DNA of 64,000 bases from Channallabes apus (GCA_030522415.1 CM060118.1:31608151-31672150), one strand, 5' to 3'. Counted from the stretch's first letter, positions 23,207 through 33,790 are shown. A program made the numbers and translations. The notes: a model not told the origin generated them from the letters alone.

Positions 23207-25915
23207 AAACTCCTCCACTTGGGGCAGGATCTCACTCCCAACCCTGAGAGGGCACTCCACCCTTTTCCGGCTGAGGACCATGGCCTCAGATTTGGAGGTG
23301 CTGATTCTCATCCCAGCCACATCACACTCAGCTGCGAACCGATCCAGTGAGAGCTGTAGGTCGCAGGATGATGAGGCCAACAGAACAACGGCATCTGCAA
23401 AAAGCAGTGATCCAATCCTGAGCCCACCAAACTGTACCCCCTCAACGCCCTGGCTGTGCCTAGAAATCCTGTCCATAAAAATTATGAACAGGATCGGTGA
23501 CAAAGGGCAGCCCTGTCGGAGTCCTACTCTCACCGGAAACAGTTCCGACTTACTACCAGCAATGCGAACCAAGCTCCGACACTGGTTGTACAGGGACCGG
23601 ACAGCCCTTAACAGGGAATCCGATATCCCATACTCCCGGAGTACTCCCCACAGGACTCCCCGAGGGACACGGTCGAATGCCTTCTCCAAGTCCACAAAGC
23701 ACATGTACTGTAGACTGGTTGGGCAAACTCCTATGCCCCCTCCAGGACCCTGGTAAGGGTGTAGAGCTGGTCCACTGTTCCGCAACCTGGACGAAAACCA
23801 CACTGCTCCTCCTGAATCCGAGGTTCGACTATCCGACGGACCCTCCTTTCCAGGACCACTGAATAGACTTTCCGGGGAGGCTGAGGAGTGTGATCCCTCT
23901 ATAGTTGGAACACACTCTCCAGTCCCCCTTCTTGAAGAGGGGGACCACTACCCCGGTTTGACAGTCCAGAGGCACTGTCCCCGATGTCCATACAATGTTG
24001 CAGAGATGTGTCAACCATGACAGCCCTACAACATCCAGAGACTTGAGGAACTCCGGGCGGATCTCATCCACCCCCGGGGCCCCACCACCATGGAGCTTTT
24101 TGATCACCTCGGCGACCTCGGCCCCAGAGATGGAAGAATCCACCTCTATGTCCCCAGACTCTGCTTCCTCATTGGAAGGCATGTTGGTGGAATTAAGGAA
24201 GTCTTCGAAGTACTCCTCCCACCGATCCACAACGTCCCGAGTCGAGGTCAGCAGCGCACCATCCTCACTATACACTGTGTTGACTGTGCACTGCTTTCCC
24301 CTCTTGAGACGCCGGATGGTGGACCAGAATCTCTTCGAAGCCGTCTGGAAGAGAGACGGCTTTTTGCCTCAGCAACCACCGAAGGTGCATTCCGCTTGGC
24401 CTTCCGGTACCTATCAGCTGCCTCCGGAGTGCCACCAGCCAAAAAGGCCCAGTAAGACTCCTTCTTCAGCTTGATGGCATCCCGCACCGCCGGTGTCTAC
24501 CAACGGGTTCTTGGGTTGCCACCGCGACAGGCACCGACCACCTTATGGCCACAGCTCCGGTCGGCCGCGTCGACAATGGAGGCGCGGAACATAGTCCATT
24601 CGGACTCAATGTCCCCCACCTCCCCCAGGATGTGGTTGAAGCTTTGCCGGAGGTGGGAGTTGAAGCTCGTCCTGACAGGGGACTCTGCCAGACGTTCCCA
24701 GCAGACCCTCACAATACATTTGGGTGTACCAGGCCTGACCGGCATCCTACCCCGCCAACGAAGCCAACTCACCACCAGGTGGTGATCAGTTGACAGCTCC
24801 GCCCCTCTCTTCACCCAAGTGTCCAAGACATGTGGCCGCATGTCCGACGACATGACCACAAAGTCGATCATCGAACTGCGGCCTAGGGTGTCCTGGTGCC
24901 AGGTGCGCATATGGACACCCTTATACCTGAACATGGTGTTCGTTATGGACAATCCGTGACAAGCACAGAAGTCCAATAACAAAACACCGCTCTGGTTCAG
25001 ATCGGGGGGACCGTTCATCCCAATCACGCCCTTGCAGGTCTCACTGTCATTGCCCACGTGAGCATTGAAGTCCCCCAACAGAACGATGGAGTCCCCAGGA
25101 GGGACGTTCTCTAGCGCCCCCTCCAGAGACCCCAAAAAGGGCGGGTATTCCAAACTGCTGTTCGGCGCATAAGCGCAAACAACAGTAAGGATCCGTCCCC
25201 CCACCCGAAGGCGGAGGGAGGCCTCCCTCTCGTCCACTGCAGTGAACCCCAATGTACAGGCCCCGAGCCGGGGGGCAATAAGTATGTCCACACCTGCTCG
25301 TCGCCTCTCACTCCAGAGTAGAAGAGAGTCCAGCCCCTCTCAAGGAGACTGGTTCCAGAGTCCAAGCTGTGCGTCGAGGTGAGTCCAACTATATCTAGCC
25401 GGAACTTCTCAACCTCACGCACTAGCTCAGGCTCCATCCCCGCCAGAGAGGTGATATTCCACGTCCCTAGAGCCAGCTTCTGCAGCCGAGGATCAGACCG
25501 CCAAGGCCCCTGTCTTCGGCCACCGCCCAGCTCACACTGCACCCGACCTCTTTGGCCCCTCCTACAGGTGGTGAGCACATGGGAAGGGGGACCCACGTTG
25601 CCTCTTCGGGCTGTGCCCGGCCGGGCCCCATGGGTGCAGGCCCGACCACCAGGTGCTCGCCATCGGGCCCCACCTCCAGGCCTGGCTCCAGAGGGAGGCC
25701 CCGGTGACCCACGTCCGGGCGAGGGAAAACGTTTTCCAAGGGTTTTACTCATCATAAGAGGTCTTCTGAACCACTCTTTGTCTGTTCCGTCACCTAGGAC
25801 CAGATTGCCATGGGTGACCCTGCCAGGGGCATGAAGCCCCCGACAACATAGCACCCAGGATCATTGGACCATGCAAACCCCTCCACCACGATAAGGTGGT
25901 GGTTCAAGGAGGGGT
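23207..25915 (-). mobile_element. LINE (RTE-like), 5' half: endonuclease and RT
   Basis: Reading right to left: a 5' untranslated region; an endonuclease ([45 protein letters not shown]); a linker; then reverse transcriptase (CSNYRGITLLSLPGK, MCFVDLEKAFDRVPRG with the motif A aspartate, GLRQGCPLSPILFIIFMDR). Motif C reads FADAVV where FADDVV is expected, so one catalytic aspartate is lost. Several frameshifts split it (near 25290, 24495, 24280 and 23815). It stops abruptly after PQVEEF at the junction with the TIR-bounded segment. Confidence 0.88.
25883..25902 (-). other. hairpin at the LINE 5' end
   Basis: A perfect 7-bp stem (CCACCAC / GTGGTGG) around a 6-base loop lies about 15 bp from the apparent LINE 5' end. 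It may be a 5' UTR structure. I cannot fold it fully, so ribozyme activity is only a thought. Confidence 0.5.
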
Positions 25916-26639
25916 GCATTATTTTGCGATAAGTTAATGATAACTTTGATGATAACATCAGTGATTCTGATGAGGGACACCAAAGGGGATCTATATATAA
26001 ATAGTCTAATATTTTCTACCAGCAGTGAAAGAAATAGTGTGCTTATACAGGAATAAATATGCAGAAGTTTTTTTATTTTATTTTACATTATTTGTTGATG
26101 TGGTGCTGAACACTTATTGAGACAAGCAGATACAAAATTGAGGTCATGACAATGTAATGAGTTCGTGAGTTATGTACATTTTAATGCTTTCAATGTGCTT
26201 TTTTTAGATGCTGGATAAATGAATTGTGCCCACGTTTTGGATGAATTGCATGCTTTTATGCCAATGCTTTAATGGATAAGGTGACTAAGTGCCCTTCCTC
26301 TATGGTTACAGCTGCAATTCTTAAGACTGTAATTTATTGTAGAAATCAATTAATCTGTAAGAATCCTATGATTAATGAAGATGCAGAAGTAAATCAGTTA
26401 AAATTAATGAAGATGCAGAAGTACTGTAGCATTTCCTTAAATGTCCAGTTTCTTGGCGAAGCATTGAAAGTCTGAGTACAGACGTGCATATTATGCATAT
26501 TACATGCACAATTTGGGCAGTGACTCCATATTACATGCTGTTATCTAAATACAAAATGTCAGAAAGTGAACAGTGTGAATATATGTACAGAGAGGTATAA
26601 TTCAATAAAATGCTTTAAAAACATTTAGAAAATCAGGGG
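25916..26639. other. TRP-like intron right of the LINE
   Basis: A/T-rich. ATTAATGAAGATGCAGAAGT occurs twice (26371 and 26405). No gene. Confidence 0.5.
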
Positions 26640-26752
26640 TCTGGAGGGCCTGGAGCCTATCCCACGAGGACACACACAAACATACACACTACAAGCAATT
26701 TGGGAATGCCAGTTAATATAATCTGCATGTCTTCGGACATCCAATTCAATAA
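26640..26752 (-). mobile_element. SINE fragment beside a TRP-like exon
   Basis: GGAGCCTATCCCACGAGG and GCAATTTGGGAATGCCAGTT match the SINE body. It ends about 40 bp from the exon f donor. Confidence 0.65.
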
Positions 26753-26794
26753 TATATAATTATATAGTATAATTCTGTACGATGGCTGTCCTAC

Positions 26795-26997
26795 CTCTGG
26801 CCACATGAGGTGTGTGAAAGCCAGGTCCTCATTGAGTCTTTGTTCACCCCACTGCTGCCAGTCTTTTAGCCTTCGAACAGAGCGCATGATCTCCATCACC
26901 TCCCTGTACACCTCCAGCATTGTCAGCTCTAATGCTATCATCACCACAAACACACGCCACCAGTCCTGTTGGGAGGCGATACAGTATACGGTATAAA
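26795..26997 (-). pseudogene. TRP-like exon f (S2 and following loop)
   Basis: Encodes DWWRVFVVMIALELTMLEVY and then EVMEIMRSVRRLKDWQQWGE, ending HLMWPE. A weak acceptor, ACATATAG|TT, gives the phase demanded by the S1 exon. The donor is GAG|GTAGGA, phase 0. The acceptor is only about 50 bp from a solo LTR insertion. Confidence 0.68.
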
Positions 26998-27047
26998 CTA
27001 TATGTGTTCATGTGTAGGCCAGGCCAAGAGTCTGTTAAATTGCATAT

Positions 27048-27350
27048 TGTAGCGTTTTTCACCGCCAGAAAGGATGTTGGAGAGATGAGTGAGCTTTATT
27101 GCTGCCCAATGCAATGGCTGGGAGTACTTTATTCCACACAGCACTGTATAGCATGAACAGCACATTCACTATTATAGCACACACATAGAGAAAACACGCA
27201 TGCACACATATACAGGTCAAGCACACATACACGCACACCCCCAACATGGCCGAAGCCACCATCCCGACCAAATGTCCCAACCATGGTGAACACACAGCGA
27301 ACTTCCCGCAAAGCATGACGGGCGTCAGCTGCCGCCCCGCCTACGCCACA
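27048..27350 (+). mobile_element. solo gypsy LTR in a TRP-like intron
   Basis: 303 bp from TGTAGCG to CCACA in + coordinates (the LTR itself reads on the minus strand). It has a 4-bp ATAT duplication at 27044-27047 and 27351-27354. It is the same family as the LTR at 43032. Recombination between two LTRs would leave this form. Confidence 0.88.
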
Positions 27351-27399
27351 ATATTTTAGTAGTGTTTTGTTTTTATTGTTTTTGGTGCTAAAGTCATAC

Positions 27400-27509
27400 C
27401 TGAGGAAAAACATAGCGTTTGTCCTGCTCTGGTGACACTGGATATGGCCACTGTGGTCCAGGAAACAATCAATAAAAAATTGAGCAGTAGGAGAATCCAT
27501 GCACCAAGT
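27400..27509 (-). pseudogene. TRP-like exon e (S1)
   Basis: Encodes LGAWILLLLNFLLIVSWTTV, a clear transmembrane helix, then a short loop (SSVTRAGQTLCFSS). The acceptor is TCTATAG and the donor CTCAG|GTATGA, with exit in phase 1. The intron after it carries a solo LTR. Confidence 0.72.
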
Positions 27510-27617
27510 CTATAGACAAACAATTTTAGTAACTCAGTTTAGTTAATACTGTACATACTTTACGGGTAAAGAATGCTTTGCTTATAAATGGTAAAATGTA
27601 TGTAGCAGTGCATTTAC

Positions 27618-27709
27618 CTGCCATACAGGTTCCATTTGACTGTAATGAGCTTTAACACTACATGGTGCATAATGAGATCCAGTTTCCCTTGATAGACAAT
27701 ACACTCTAG
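27618..27709 (-). pseudogene. TRP-like exon d (pre-S1)
   Basis: Reads LECIVYQGKLDLIMHHVVLK and then LITVKWNLYG. The acceptor is GAACAG|CTA and the donor GGCAG|GTAAAT. It exits in phase 2 and its split arginine codon is completed exactly by the next exon at 27509. Confidence 0.7.
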
Positions 27710-28169
27710 CTGTTCAACCGTGAGAGTTCAACAGTGTACATTATTAAAGTACAATAATTTACTAACATGAATGAAATGATGATTACTTGTCAGGTTGACG
27801 ATAGCATACCGGTGATGTCGGCTTACATCTGGTTTTCACTGGACGGCAGAAATGCATACATATTTTAATATTTGTCTTTTCTCAGCAATATCACACGTCC
27901 TCTATCCATACCACCTCTTCCTTGTGATTTCTTCAGGCATGTCGTTCTGGCTCCAACAAATTAAGGTAGAAGAACTGTTGCCGTGTCATTCTGTCTTTTA
28001 TGTGAAACTGATTCAGGGCCAAGTTGACCTGTGGTGGACGAACAAGATCTCAGTTCTCACATACACACCTTTCTATTATATTAATAACTTTTTTTTAATA
28101 TTTTACTATTTTACGTATTTCTTTTTAAACAACATGTAATGTACTGTACAGTGTTCTGCAGTGTATACA

Positions 28170-28745
28170 TGCATAAATAAAAGCACTCATAATATTTAGT
28201 TTGAGCACCCTTAGCTTTGATTATACCATGCATTTTCCAAGGCATGTATTTTCGCCAACCTTATGCTAAATTATAACATTTATTTCCACCCAGAGTTGAA
28301 TAATTTTTTGCCCGAGTTCTTGTTGGAGGTTGGAAGAGTCAACCACTCCCTATAGGTTTACTTCAGCGCACAGCAAAGAAGTCACACGAAAGATTTGATT
28401 TGACTGCCTTGGTGAACATTCCTCATGCTCTCTCACCATTTTGAGCTCAATGAATCTTGGCATTGTCATTGAGGAATCCTGTTTCATCAGGAAAGTATTA
28501 TTGCATTGATGTGATAATCTGGTCATTCAAGTTGTCAACTGACATTTTATTGCCACATAACATTGCTGAGCCTAGACCTGACCAACTGATGCAACCACAG
28601 ACCGTAACACTGCCTCCAGAGGCTTGTACAGTGGCCACTATGCATGATGGGTGCATCGCTTCATGTGCTTCCCTTCTTACCCTGACTCATACACTCATTG
28701 CCCTGGATTCATCAGGCAACATGACCCTTTTTCCATTGGTCTAAA
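28170..28745 (-). mobile_element. Tc1-like remnant between TRP exons
   Basis: Shares long near-identical stretches with 34408-34865 (CCTGACCAACTG, AACACTGCCTCC, GTGGCCACTATGCAT, GGTGCATCGCTTCATGTGCT). The transposase direction is inferred from the residual IIVWGCxxSSG-type translation on the minus strand. The ends are not found. Confidence 0.55.
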
Positions 28746-29121
28746 GTGAAGCCTTTTATTCTAATTAGTCTCACTAACAAATGAGACTACCTTTCTTACG
28801 GCTACACAGCTGTTTAGTCCCAGTCCCGTGAAGTTTTTGTGGCATCGTTTGTAGCCAAATGCTCTTATTTTCACTTATACAAAACGCTTTCAACTGTGGT
28901 TTTATTAAAAGCGTTTCAGCGAACAAAAGTTAATAATTCTGTTCTTAACAGTTTTTAACCTAATTCAATTCAAGTCATTTCAGCAATTTCCTTAGTTGTT
29001 TTCTTTGCTTGATGTGGGACAATTATTTGACCCTTCTTTTCCGCTATCATGGGATACATCATTTCACATGACTGTTGAAGAAATGAGATGTTTATGTTTA
29101 CGAAATCCACTCACTGCATCA

Positions 29122-29491
29122 TTCATTCATTCATTCATCTTCTATACCGCTTTATCCTGTATTAGGGTCGCGGGGACCTGGAGCCTATCCCAGGAGACTC
29201 AGGGCACGAGGCAGGGTACACCCTGGACAGCGTGCCAATCCATCGCAGAGCACACACACACACAAACACACTCATTCACACACTATGGTCAATTTGGGAA
29301 CACCAATTAGCCTAATCTGCATATCTTTGGACTGTGGGAGGAAACCGGAGTACCCGGAGGAAACCCACCAAGCACGGGGAGAACATGCAAACTCCATGCA
29401 CACAGAGACGGGAATCGAGCCTGGCCGGGGAATCGAACCCGGACCCTGGAGGTGCGAGGCGACAGTGCTAACCACTACACCACCGTGCCGC
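29122..29491 (-). mobile_element. tRNA-Glu-like SINE, full length
   Basis: On the minus strand the head reads GGTGTAGTGGTTAGCACTGT (A box), then GGGTTCGATTCCCC (B box), close to tRNA-Glu. A conserved body and an (ATGA)n tail follow. A perfect 15-bp target duplication (CCACTCACTGCATCA) lies at 29107-29121 and 29492-29506. Confidence 0.9.
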
Positions 29492-29689
29492 CCACTCACT
29501 GCATCAGTTAGGGTTAAATTAATTGTACCAGCTGATGGATATCAATCAGGGAATTATCCAATTAATGACTCTTGTTTAATTAAATCCAAATTGTGACTTT
29601 TTTATGTATGTTTTTGGGCATTATGGGCATTTGATAGGTGTACAGCAACATTTCTTTACAGAAAACTTTTCCCAGGTTGACGTCAAGCA

Positions 29690-30222
29690 GCAGTGGATTT
29701 CTTTGTCTGTAGTCAGTAGTATTTTGCCAGCTTCAGTAGACAAAGGCCGACCCTGCGAGGTTCCTGAGGCGTCCAGAGAAGGACCAGCTCCAACTGGATT
29801 CAGCTTTATGATGGTTGGAGCTACACATGCTGCTCCTGTGCTTCCAGTGATCCAGACCTCATCTGCCCTCTGCACCTACTGGACTCGTCCCTATGCTGAA
29901 CTGGTCTTCATGTCAATTTAAATAATTTCTGTCATATTGAATTTTCACCTGAACAACACACATGATGTTATATCATTTCTATCTGTTTTCACCCAGATGA
30001 GGATGAGTTCCCTGTTGAGTCTGGTTCCTCTCAAGGTTTCTTCCTAATGCCATCTCAGGGAGTTTTTCCTTGCCACCGTCACCGTCACCCTTGGCTTGCT
30101 CATCAGAGAAATTTCATTAATTCTTCTCATTATTATTATCTGGACATTTTTCTCACACATCCACACTTCCAATTATTTTCTTTTCTATAATTATTATTAT
30201 TATTATTATTATTTTATTTATT

Positions 30223-30261
<39 letters not shown>

Positions 30262-30352
30262 TTGTTAAATTTCTTTAATTTTTGTGAAGCTGCTTTGAGA
30301 CAATGACCATTGTTAAAAGCGCTATATAAATAAAATTGAATTGAATTGAATT
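29690..30352 (+). mobile_element. L2-type LINE 3' end, abuts an ankyrin exon
   Basis: 3' UTR blocks (ACCCAGATGAGGATGAGTTC, CTGGTTCCTCTCAAGGTTTC, AAAGCGCTATATAAATAAAA) and the (TTGAA)n tail match the L2 at 55263-57420. The tail touches TRP-like exon c. A (TTA)n run lies within it. The 5' edge is approximate. Confidence 0.82.
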
Positions 30353-30474
30353 GTCATGTGCAGCGATGTCTGCTTCATGCTGCAGGAGAATCCGAACTGC
30401 CTCAGTAGCATCGTTCTTAGCAGCGAAGTGTAATGTTGTCTGGATGTATTTACATGTGTGTGCCTCAATGTCAG
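30353..30474 (-). pseudogene. TRP-like exon c (ankyrin), ended by an L2 insertion
   Basis: After acceptor TTTCAG the reading is ADIEAH, then TTLHFAAKNDATEAVRILLQ and HEADIAAHD, an ankyrin repeat matching the TPLHxAA...LLLxxGAD pattern. Instead of a donor site, the sequence runs straight into the (TTGAA)n tail of an L2 LINE at about 30352. Confidence 0.75.
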
Positions 30475-31469
30475 CTGAAATAGATATGAAACGTCAGCAG
30501 ATACAGTAGATAGAGACCATGCCATAATTTATTGCTTTAGTATGCAATGCATGCAAGTTTATTTTTTACGCAGATAAATTTTGTTTTAAACCGAATGTCA
30601 GTTCTAGAATTTTATGATGCTTTAGAGAAAGTTTTTGGGAGATCATTTGAAAATATTTTTGTTGTATTTTTAAAATGGTATGGTGGTGGGAAGTGCTCCA
30701 GGGTTCCCAGTTTGATACGAAATGTGGGTTATTGTTTATATTCTCTTTATATCTTTCTCCAGGTTCTCTGGTTCCCTCTAACCTCCAACAGTGTCAGTAT
30801 GTGGATAGTCTACACTAAACTGTGCTAGGAGTGAGTGACGGTGGCATGTTCTGGAAAGGTATGCGGTTCAGGATATATTCCTGTCTCATGCCTAGTGTTC
30901 TCTGGATCCACCATAATTCTGACCAAGATAAAGTGGTTATTGCAGACGAATAAGTTAATACCATCATGAATAAATGAATGAATGACATCAGCAATGAGTA
31001 ATTCATCAGGGCAATATACATTTACATCTAAGCACAACATGCTTTTCATCACCAAGTCGGGATATAACATTTCAAGTCTAATGACAATTCTTCATTGCTC
31101 AGCCCCAGGAGTACATTATGTTCATAGTGACATACTGTATGGTCCACACCTGATTGCTCATGATCCATACCTCAGACCACTATGCTTAAGTGGACCCGTA
31201 GATGGTTGATATTAGTGCTCCCTGATTTGGTGAACATGGCTTGGTTTGGTTTGGCTCAACAGTGGCAGTTTGGTGTCTTGGTCAGGTGTTCAAAAAGGCT
31301 CGAACACCTGACCTTCGGATCAGTAACCCAGAGGCTTAACTGTTTGACATGAGATCACATGTGAACTTTCCAGACATACTGTAGAATGTTGCAATTCAAT
31401 TTCAAATGTTCTTCTTGATATCACATGCTGCACATATAACATTGAATACGCGGAGGCTGAACAGCTCAC
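30475..31469. other. interval expected to hold a missing ankyrin exon
   Basis: Exon b exits in phase 0 and exon c needs phase 1, so one ankyrin exon should lie here. No matching frame was found. Confidence 0.45.
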
Positions 31470-31556
31470 CTCATGAAATGCTGTCTGTCCATATTTGTCT
31501 GTTGAATTGGGATCAGCTCCATCTCTGAGGATTTCGTTCAGGAATTGTAGGTCGAC
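31470..31556 (-). pseudogene. TRP-like exon b (ankyrin repeat)
   Basis: 29 codons read VDLQFLNEILRDGADPN and then STDKYGQTAFHE, a classic ankyrin loop and helix. The acceptor follows a long T-rich tract (CATCCAG) and the donor is GAG|GTGAGC. It is phase 0 at both ends. The next piece at 30474 needs phase 1, so an intervening exon is missing or unrecognised. Confidence 0.75.
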
Positions 31557-31685
31557 CTGGATGATAAAAAAATAAAAAAATCACATCAACAAATATGACA
31601 ATTTGCCACCTTTCTAAACTGCTCCATTTCAGTACATTCTTGCCTCACATAACAGTACAGAAAAGACAATGTTATCAGTTACAAC

Positions 31686-31717
31686 CTCATCTGTGGCCTC
31701 ATCGCTGGCAGCCAACA
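31686..31717 (-). pseudogene. TRP-like exon a (ankyrin region start)
   Basis: A short exon-like piece reads VLAASDEATDE in phase 0 into the next exon. The acceptor is CTTCAG|TG; the donor GAG|GTTGTA is weak. It is the most upstream piece I can tie to the gene. The real exon may begin elsewhere. Confidence 0.4.
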
Positions 31718-32087
31718 CTGAAGTGATCCAGCAGGCATTTGTTTAATTGATGTTCTTTGTTGAGTTCATTTACAGAATCATCCTCAGAGGCAATGCTGCT
31801 TAAAGGTCCCCTTATCAGCAAACAGTGAGATAAACGCAAATGGGCCATCCCTAACGATATTTGGTTAACCTCCTTGGCTTCTGAATAGGTACGCCATTGG
31901 AAAAGAAGCTTCAGATCATTTACACCACTGAAGAATATTTGCATCATCACTCAGCATTTAAGACTGTTATAGGGTGTGCTACTGGGTACACTACGCTGTT
32001 GTACTCATATTTTTTTAACTTTAATATGAACACCTGTACATCTGCTCATTTATGCAGTTACGTAATCAGGCAGTTAGGTGGCAGGAG

Positions 32088-32124
32088 TATGGAGGACTAA
32101 ACATTTACTTATTTATTCACACAT

Positions 32125-32159
<35 letters not shown>

Positions 32160-32186
32160 TAATTATGTCATGTTTAGTCCTCCATA
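32088..32186. repeat. 17-bp inverted repeat around (ATTT)n
   Basis: TATGGAGGACTAAACAT at 32088-32104 is perfectly inverted at 32170-32186. The 65-bp loop is (ATTT)n. Confidence 0.85.
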
Positions 32187-32255
32187 TAGGAGCACAATGC
32201 ATAAAGTCATGCAGATAGAGTTTCAGCTTTCTGTGCCTTTAACCATGGCAGGGTT

Positions 32256-32400
32256 TACATTTACATTTAGGTACTTGGCAGACGCTCTTATCCAGAGCGA
32301 CTTACAAAAAGTGCTTTGAAGTTTCCATCATTGGATACATACTTACACTGGGTTATTAACTAAGGTATTAACTCAGTGCCATCAGTCAAGCACAGTTAGG
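32256..32400 (+). repeat. common teleost GCGACTTACA repeat
   Basis: GGCAGACGCTCTTATCCAGA then GCGACTTAC is a word found very often in fish genomes. The element class is not assigned. A decayed relative lies at 21262-21330 (TTTATCCAAAGCAAATTACA). Confidence 0.55.
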
Positions 32401-32991
32401 AAGTCTTTTTTAAATTTTTTTTTTGGATGGGTCCAAATACTGAAGAAACAGACATGGCTTGAGTCATCGTTTAAAGATTGCCAAAGACTCAACTGTATGG
32501 ACGGGTTGTTGGTACCAGATACTTATTTCAGTATTTTGGAAATTGACGTGAAAGCAATAAAAACATCTTGTATGCAGAGGAACAGCAGAATGAAACACCT
32601 TGCTGAGGCGCCAGAGAAGAATGCCCAAACTTGTCTGAGCTCAATCATAACACAAAAATAACTGTTGACAATCATGATTCAAACCTTGAGGTGGATCAGG
32701 TAAAACAGCAGATAATATCGAGTCCATATCATACTCTTTTCAGCCAGGAACAAGAATCTGAGGCTACCATTACGGCCCATCCCTAAACCACACTGGGTGA
32801 CACCAACCCTAGTTTACGCACCAAGCCTGCGACCTGGACAGTTAACCTCTCTCTTGTTTTAGGGTCAGCACCGACTTTTTACTTTTTAAATGCAAAAACT
32901 ACTACCTAATTTAGTTTATTGCATCAAGTCTTTTTGATTTTGTCAGGAATCTGTATTTAATTTAAAATTAAAGAAATAAATAAATACATAG

Positions 32992-33190
32992 GCGGCACAA
33001 TGGTGTAGTGGTTAGCACTGTCGCCTTGCACCTCCAGGGTCTGGGCTCGATTCCCGTCTCTGTGTGCATGGAGTTTGCATGTTCTCCCCGTGCTTGGTGG
33101 GTTTCCTCCGGGTACTCCGGTTTCCTCCCACAGTCCTAAACATGCAGATTAGGCTACTTGGCGTTCCCAAAAAATGACCATAGTGTGTGA

Positions 33191-33238
<48 letters not shown>

Positions 33239-33355
33239 TCTGCGATGGATTGGCACGCTGTACAGGGTGTACCCTGCCTCGTGCCCTGAGTCTCCTGGGA
33301 TAGGCTCCAGGTCCCCGCGACCCTAAATACAGGATAAAGCGGTATAGAAGATGAA
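32992..33355 (+). mobile_element. tRNA-Glu-like SINE, plus strand
   Basis: The head GGTGTAGTGGTTAGCACTGT and the B box GGGCTCGATTCCC are followed by the body, an internal (GT)n at 33187-33236 and a tail near 33355. Part of the head between A and B boxes is shorter than in the others. Confidence 0.85.
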
Positions 33356-33544
33356 ATAAATAAATAAATAAATAAATTGTACTAAACTATAAAATGCTCG
33401 GGTGAAAATTATGACCTTTGTGTTGGTAGGGTCAGATTTGACTGTGCCTGTGTGTCTCCTTACCTGAACAAACAAAACAAACAAACAACGACAGGCATGT
33501 TCAGAGATATACAGCTTTGCATAAGACAAATTTAGTTTAGCGTT

Positions 33545-33790
33545 GGTGACTTGCAGAGTACACACCTCCTGTTTGCAGCAGTCAAAAATGAGAAGAAGAT
33601 TTACAGTAAAGTAAGCCAAGCTCTGGATCATATCTTTTCTGAAAATGAGGTAGAGGACACAGAACAGCATAGTGATACAGATGAGCAGGTTTCCCGAGGA
33701 GGAAGACATTGTAGAGTATCTACCAGAAGGCACAGACACATCTGATGAGGTCACCGATGCTGAAGCTGCTGAAACTCACTCTTGCTGAAA
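33545..33790 (+). pseudogene. piggyBac-like transposase N-terminal relic
   Basis: Starts MRRRFTV and, after a frameshift, continues SQALDHIFSENEVEDTEQHS and DTDEQVS. After another it reads EEEDIVEYLPEGTDTSDEVT. An acidic N-terminus after MRRRF(T/S) is typical of PGBD-type transposases. No core domain or TTAA ends were found. Identity is tentative. Confidence 0.45.

Larger units (their letters stand above)
2168..31717 (-). pseudogene. ankyrin-repeat TRP cation channel, probable pseudogene
   Basis: Eleven exon-like segments in order encode ankyrin repeats, transmembrane helices S1 to S6, the conserved TRP segment after S6 and a C-terminal coiled coil. Diagnostic stretches are GADPNSTDKYGQTAFHE (ankyrin), FRVMGPFIVMLGKIVGDVF (S4-S5), GTFLALFPVLCVNLMVALLS (S6) and RVYDNSLANAVMQQASIILQ. 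Most splice phases agree. The family is TRP-like; I could not settle TRPA-type or another group. Damage includes an L2 element ending an ankyrin exon at 30352, two frameshifts in the S2-S4 exon, and an in-frame TAG plus two frameshifts in the pore exon. Phase breaks between exons show at least three missing exons, and no N-terminal exons were found. A 20-kb intron (6596-26794) holds the split LINE and the large TIR segment. It lies downstream of prkn on the same strand. Confidence 0.8.

Noticed and set aside
24495..25854. Plus-strand frames opposite the LINE, up to 150 codons
   Set aside because: They are GC-driven shadows of the endonuclease domain on the minus strand.
29272..29499. A 75-codon minus-strand frame with close relatives at 46000-46224 and 51862-52143
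   Set aside because: All three are translations of the tRNA-Glu-like SINE body. Repetition comes from the SINE, not from a gene family.
33323..33754. A 143-codon minus-strand frame with hydrophobic runs
   Set aside because: The opposite strand reads as a piggyBac-like N-terminus, and the end of this frame is SINE tail.
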